A stretch of 64,000 nt of DNA from Anastatus disparis (lineage: Eukaryota > Arthropoda > Insecta > Hymenoptera > Eupelmidae): NCBI GenBank assembly GCA_017163975.1, contig JAFFSR010000242.1:6969001-7033000 (forward strand), read 5' to 3'. The position numbers and the translations under genes are program-made. Of this stretch, positions 61,201 to 64,000 are shown in pieces (position 1 is the stretch's first letter; each line of letters begins with the position of its first letter). Under the pieces are notes generated by a model. It was not told the DNA's origin. It ran no database searches and saw only the letters and a list, made by a program, of their open reading frames with translations.

Positions 61201-64000
61201 AATTAAAAGTAGTTGGAGTGAGTGCACAGTACTATCTATTAATTTAATGTTCTAATGTCACTGGATTGATTGTATGACTTTGCGAACAAAAACCAGCATT
61301 TTTTAACAAATACTAGGAAATGCGTATTCTTAATTTTTAATTAACAATTGTTTAATCAAATGGAAGACTTAATGAAAATCAAAAGATTTATTGAATAACT
61401 AATATTAAAAAATGATAATTGTATTGTAAAACGAGCAAAAAAATAGTAATCACACTGATTTTAATTTAAAAACCACGCGAAATTGTATATTGAAAAAGTT
61501 TTTATATCTCCGAATTCAATAAATCAAATATAAAATTTTGCCACTAAAGAGTTTATCTGTAAGATAAATGGGTTCGTAGATATAAAGAAAGCACTTATAC
61601 CTAGAAAAAATACAATATTCAAAGAACAAGAAATCAAGAAGAGTTTAGGAAAATAACGAATTTATGTTCGTCCATTACACGCGTAATTTTTTCGAAAATT
61701 TCAGCTATCATAAACTACAATAAATTTTGCACTTTAACAATATAAATATAAAGAGTACCAAGGTCAGGCAAAAGTGTACGTAATACAAAAGAAAATAACA
61801 TTCTCAGTGCAATATTGCACAGCAGGTGCAACAAGGCACCGCGTTAAAAGTTACATCGCGTGTCACTGTGCCGTAGATGATCCAAAACTAATCCGCCGAT
61901 CGCCTGTAGTCGTTAACTATAAGGTTATAACCATTTTACACGGTTATATACGCTTTTGTTTTTCTTTTTTCGGTAACATTGTTTTCGGGGAGTTTAAATT
62001 ACTTCCGGATCTTTTAGCGGAGATTACAGTCTTGAAGATTTACTTTGTATGTTAAAAATTTGTTAACAGTAATGACGGTAAATTCTTGGTGAAGTTTATT
62101 GGGGTTGATTATTGTTTTAAATAGGACTAAAATTCATTGAAATTTTGTTGAAAACATTAAGATTAAAATTAAAAATAACTTGAAGTAATCTTTTATGGTT
62201 TTAAAATTAATATTAAATTAATATTTAGACAATTTGATACTTATTTAAATTTTTTAAAGAAGAAATTACAGTATTCGGATAGAAATGAAATAAATAGATA
62301 AATCACAAATTGCATGCAACTTATTGCTTTTTTTAATGATCACGTGTAATAAAGTTTTAAAACTTTTTGAATAACTGTAATAATGTTTTACGAAGCTAAT
62401 GCAAAGTTTCAAGGTTGAAGGAAAAATAAGTGAGATATTTTAGATTTTTTAATTATTTTATTTACTTATATATCTTACACATAATAAATGAAAATTTGGT
62501 TATATTCGTATTAACTAAAATTAATAAATGTTGATTGAAAATTTTTTATTTTTGGATTAACATACAGTTACTTTAACAAAAAATTCACCATAATTAATTC
62601 ATTAAAAAAAAATACAATCTATTTATTAATTATGGATATTACCATAAATGCTTCGAGAGAAATACCTTTGTTATGATGAATAAGAATAGTTTACAAAACA
62701 ACGTTATAAAAATATATTTTGAGTTGGGAAAAAATTTAAATTTCTAGAATAATATCAATTTTAAATTTGCTTTATAATTTCCATAAAGTACAATATCACT
62801 AGAATAAAAATATTGATGCACAGTAAAACTGAATATCAGAATAACTCACGTCATAAATTATTCTTATAAGAAATGGTACACTGTAAAAAAATTTTATGTA
62901 ATTCAATTTTACAAGAGTTATAGTAATTTTTAACAAAAAAAAAAAAACGATGATTTGTGATAGCCATTTTCTCAAAAAATACGCATCATACAAGAAAATT
63001 TTTAATAAAAAAAGTTTCTTATTTTTGAATCAAAAATATAAATATAAAATTCAAACTATGAGATCTGAAAAAAATATTTTATTTATTTTTTCACCCGATT
63101 GAAAAAAATTCGTTTATTCATTATTTAGTTAATTTTTTAGTTACAAGTTTTTTCACTAAGCCACAAAACTTTGAAGTTTTACCGATTTTCATATAGGGTA
63201 GACAAAAATGACTAGAGGGTAGTACATTATAGTTGTCAAAATTTTCGATCAAATAAAAATTATCCCAAATGAATCAATGGAAATGTAATAAATGCTTTTA
63301 TCCACAGAAATATTTTTTTTGTTGATAATGATTCAGAAGAATAAGAAGAAGTGAATTCCTGCCGGGATTCCTGTTGGACAAAACTTATACGACAATACCA
63401 ATCGGCGCTATGTGCCCTTTTTATTTCCGCACCCTCAATTGTTCTGCTAAATTAACTGTTTTGAAACTCAGAAATTAAAAAAAAATATACATATACTTGT
63501 TTACTTTTATAAAAAATTTATCATTTTTATTTAATTATACAGTTATTAAAATCCAAATAAATCTTATGATAGCTCATCGAACAAAAATCACACTACCTAC
63601 TTTATAAATTTTTACAGCATCCTAATGTATTCTCATACAACTTATAAAGATAAAGCTTCTAAAAAAAAATTCAAAACATTGTCTGTTTCTCTTAAAAGCC
63701 TTTCCCATTATCAGTTTGGGCCATCTTTAAACTTTAAGTCAACTCGTTTCTATTCTCTTTATCATCTCTTTCTTCATTCAATAAATAAAGGCCATAATAA
63801 AAACCCCGAGGGATGTGCAATATGATATCTCGCCATTATTTTCCTTGCAATATTAAATTTAAGCGTGTAGAAAAACACCACGACATAAAATCCTAATTCA
63901 CAGTATCAATCAGCATGATATACGTTTTAACTTTTATACATATAAATATATATACTTGGTTCATGTCCATATCAAGTAAGATCTGCATTTTCTCGTGAGC
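58283..64000. other. Terminal 5.7 kb, no supported gene
   Basis: Purine-rich tracts (58.6-59.1 kb; GAGAGAAAAGAGAGAAGG type) are followed by a GC-richer patch at 59.10-59.35 kb (CTTTGCGCGAAGGGAAAATC, GTCAGCAGCGTGTGCAGTTC) and long T-runs. A second GC-richer patch at 61.82-61.92 kb (GGCACCGCGTTAAAAG, CCGCCGATCGCCTGTAG) carries a 93-codon open frame without recognisable domain. No SINE, MITE or exon seen otherwise. Confidence 0.5.

Noticed and set aside
61774..62055. 93-codon open frame in a GC-richer patch
   Set aside because: No domain, no splice-supported neighbours and no family I recognise; kept only as a patch in the intergenic description.

Overview
The window is nuclear DNA of an insect. 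It is very AT-rich, and its genes are split by short phase-conserved GT-AG introns. It carries several copies of a tRNA-derived SINE and many short palindromic (MITE/foldback) elements. The proteins recognised (TMEM17, GLTP, an insect-type MARVEL protein, acylaminoacyl-peptidase) and the compact intron style fit a hymenopteran, perhaps a parasitoid wasp. That taxon is an inference; the sequence alone supports only 'holometabolous-type insect'.

Layout. 435-913 (+) is the last exon of an LDLa/transmembrane/PPxY protein. 2162-20661 (-) is a tandem array of three complete 13-exon acylaminoacyl-peptidase (APEH, peptidase family S9C) genes, here called A (719 aa), B (719 aa) and C (770 aa). All twelve introns sit at matching positions, so the copies arose by DNA-level tandem duplication. 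A and B keep the Ser-Asp-His triad. C is full length, but its nucleophile elbow reads GLCHGA instead of GGSHGG, so the catalytic Ser is Cys. 20662-26394 is a 5.7 kb non-coding stretch with a SINE fragment and a MITE-like element. 26395-27740 (+) is TMEM17 (ciliary transition zone). 28525-30847 (+) is a FASTK-family mitochondrial RNA protein with a RAP domain. 32803-34273 (-) is glycolipid transfer protein. 36145-38032 (+) is a tetraspan MARVEL-like protein with a good TATA box about 340 bp upstream of its ATG. 42471-49680 (-) holds the four recognisable exons of a YIL108W-type putative zinc metalloproteinase whose 5' end was not found. 49681-64000 has no gene I can support; it contains a long AT microsatellite, a 523 bp TTAA-flanked inverted-repeat element, small GC-rich islands and a SINE fragment.

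The most interesting points are the Ser-to-Cys change in an otherwise intact third APEH paralogue; GATA-type sites just upstream of paralogues A and B but not strongly present at C; a cluster of nested GC-rich hairpin elements confined to introns 7-8 of paralogue A; a 392 bp near-perfect foldback in a MARVEL-gene intron together with a SINE that ends beside a splice acceptor; and two tRNA-derived SINE types. The genes do not form a pathway; apart from the APEH array, adjacency looks incidental. All exon models were assembled by eye from splice signals and frame. In the seven complete genes every exon sum is a multiple of three.
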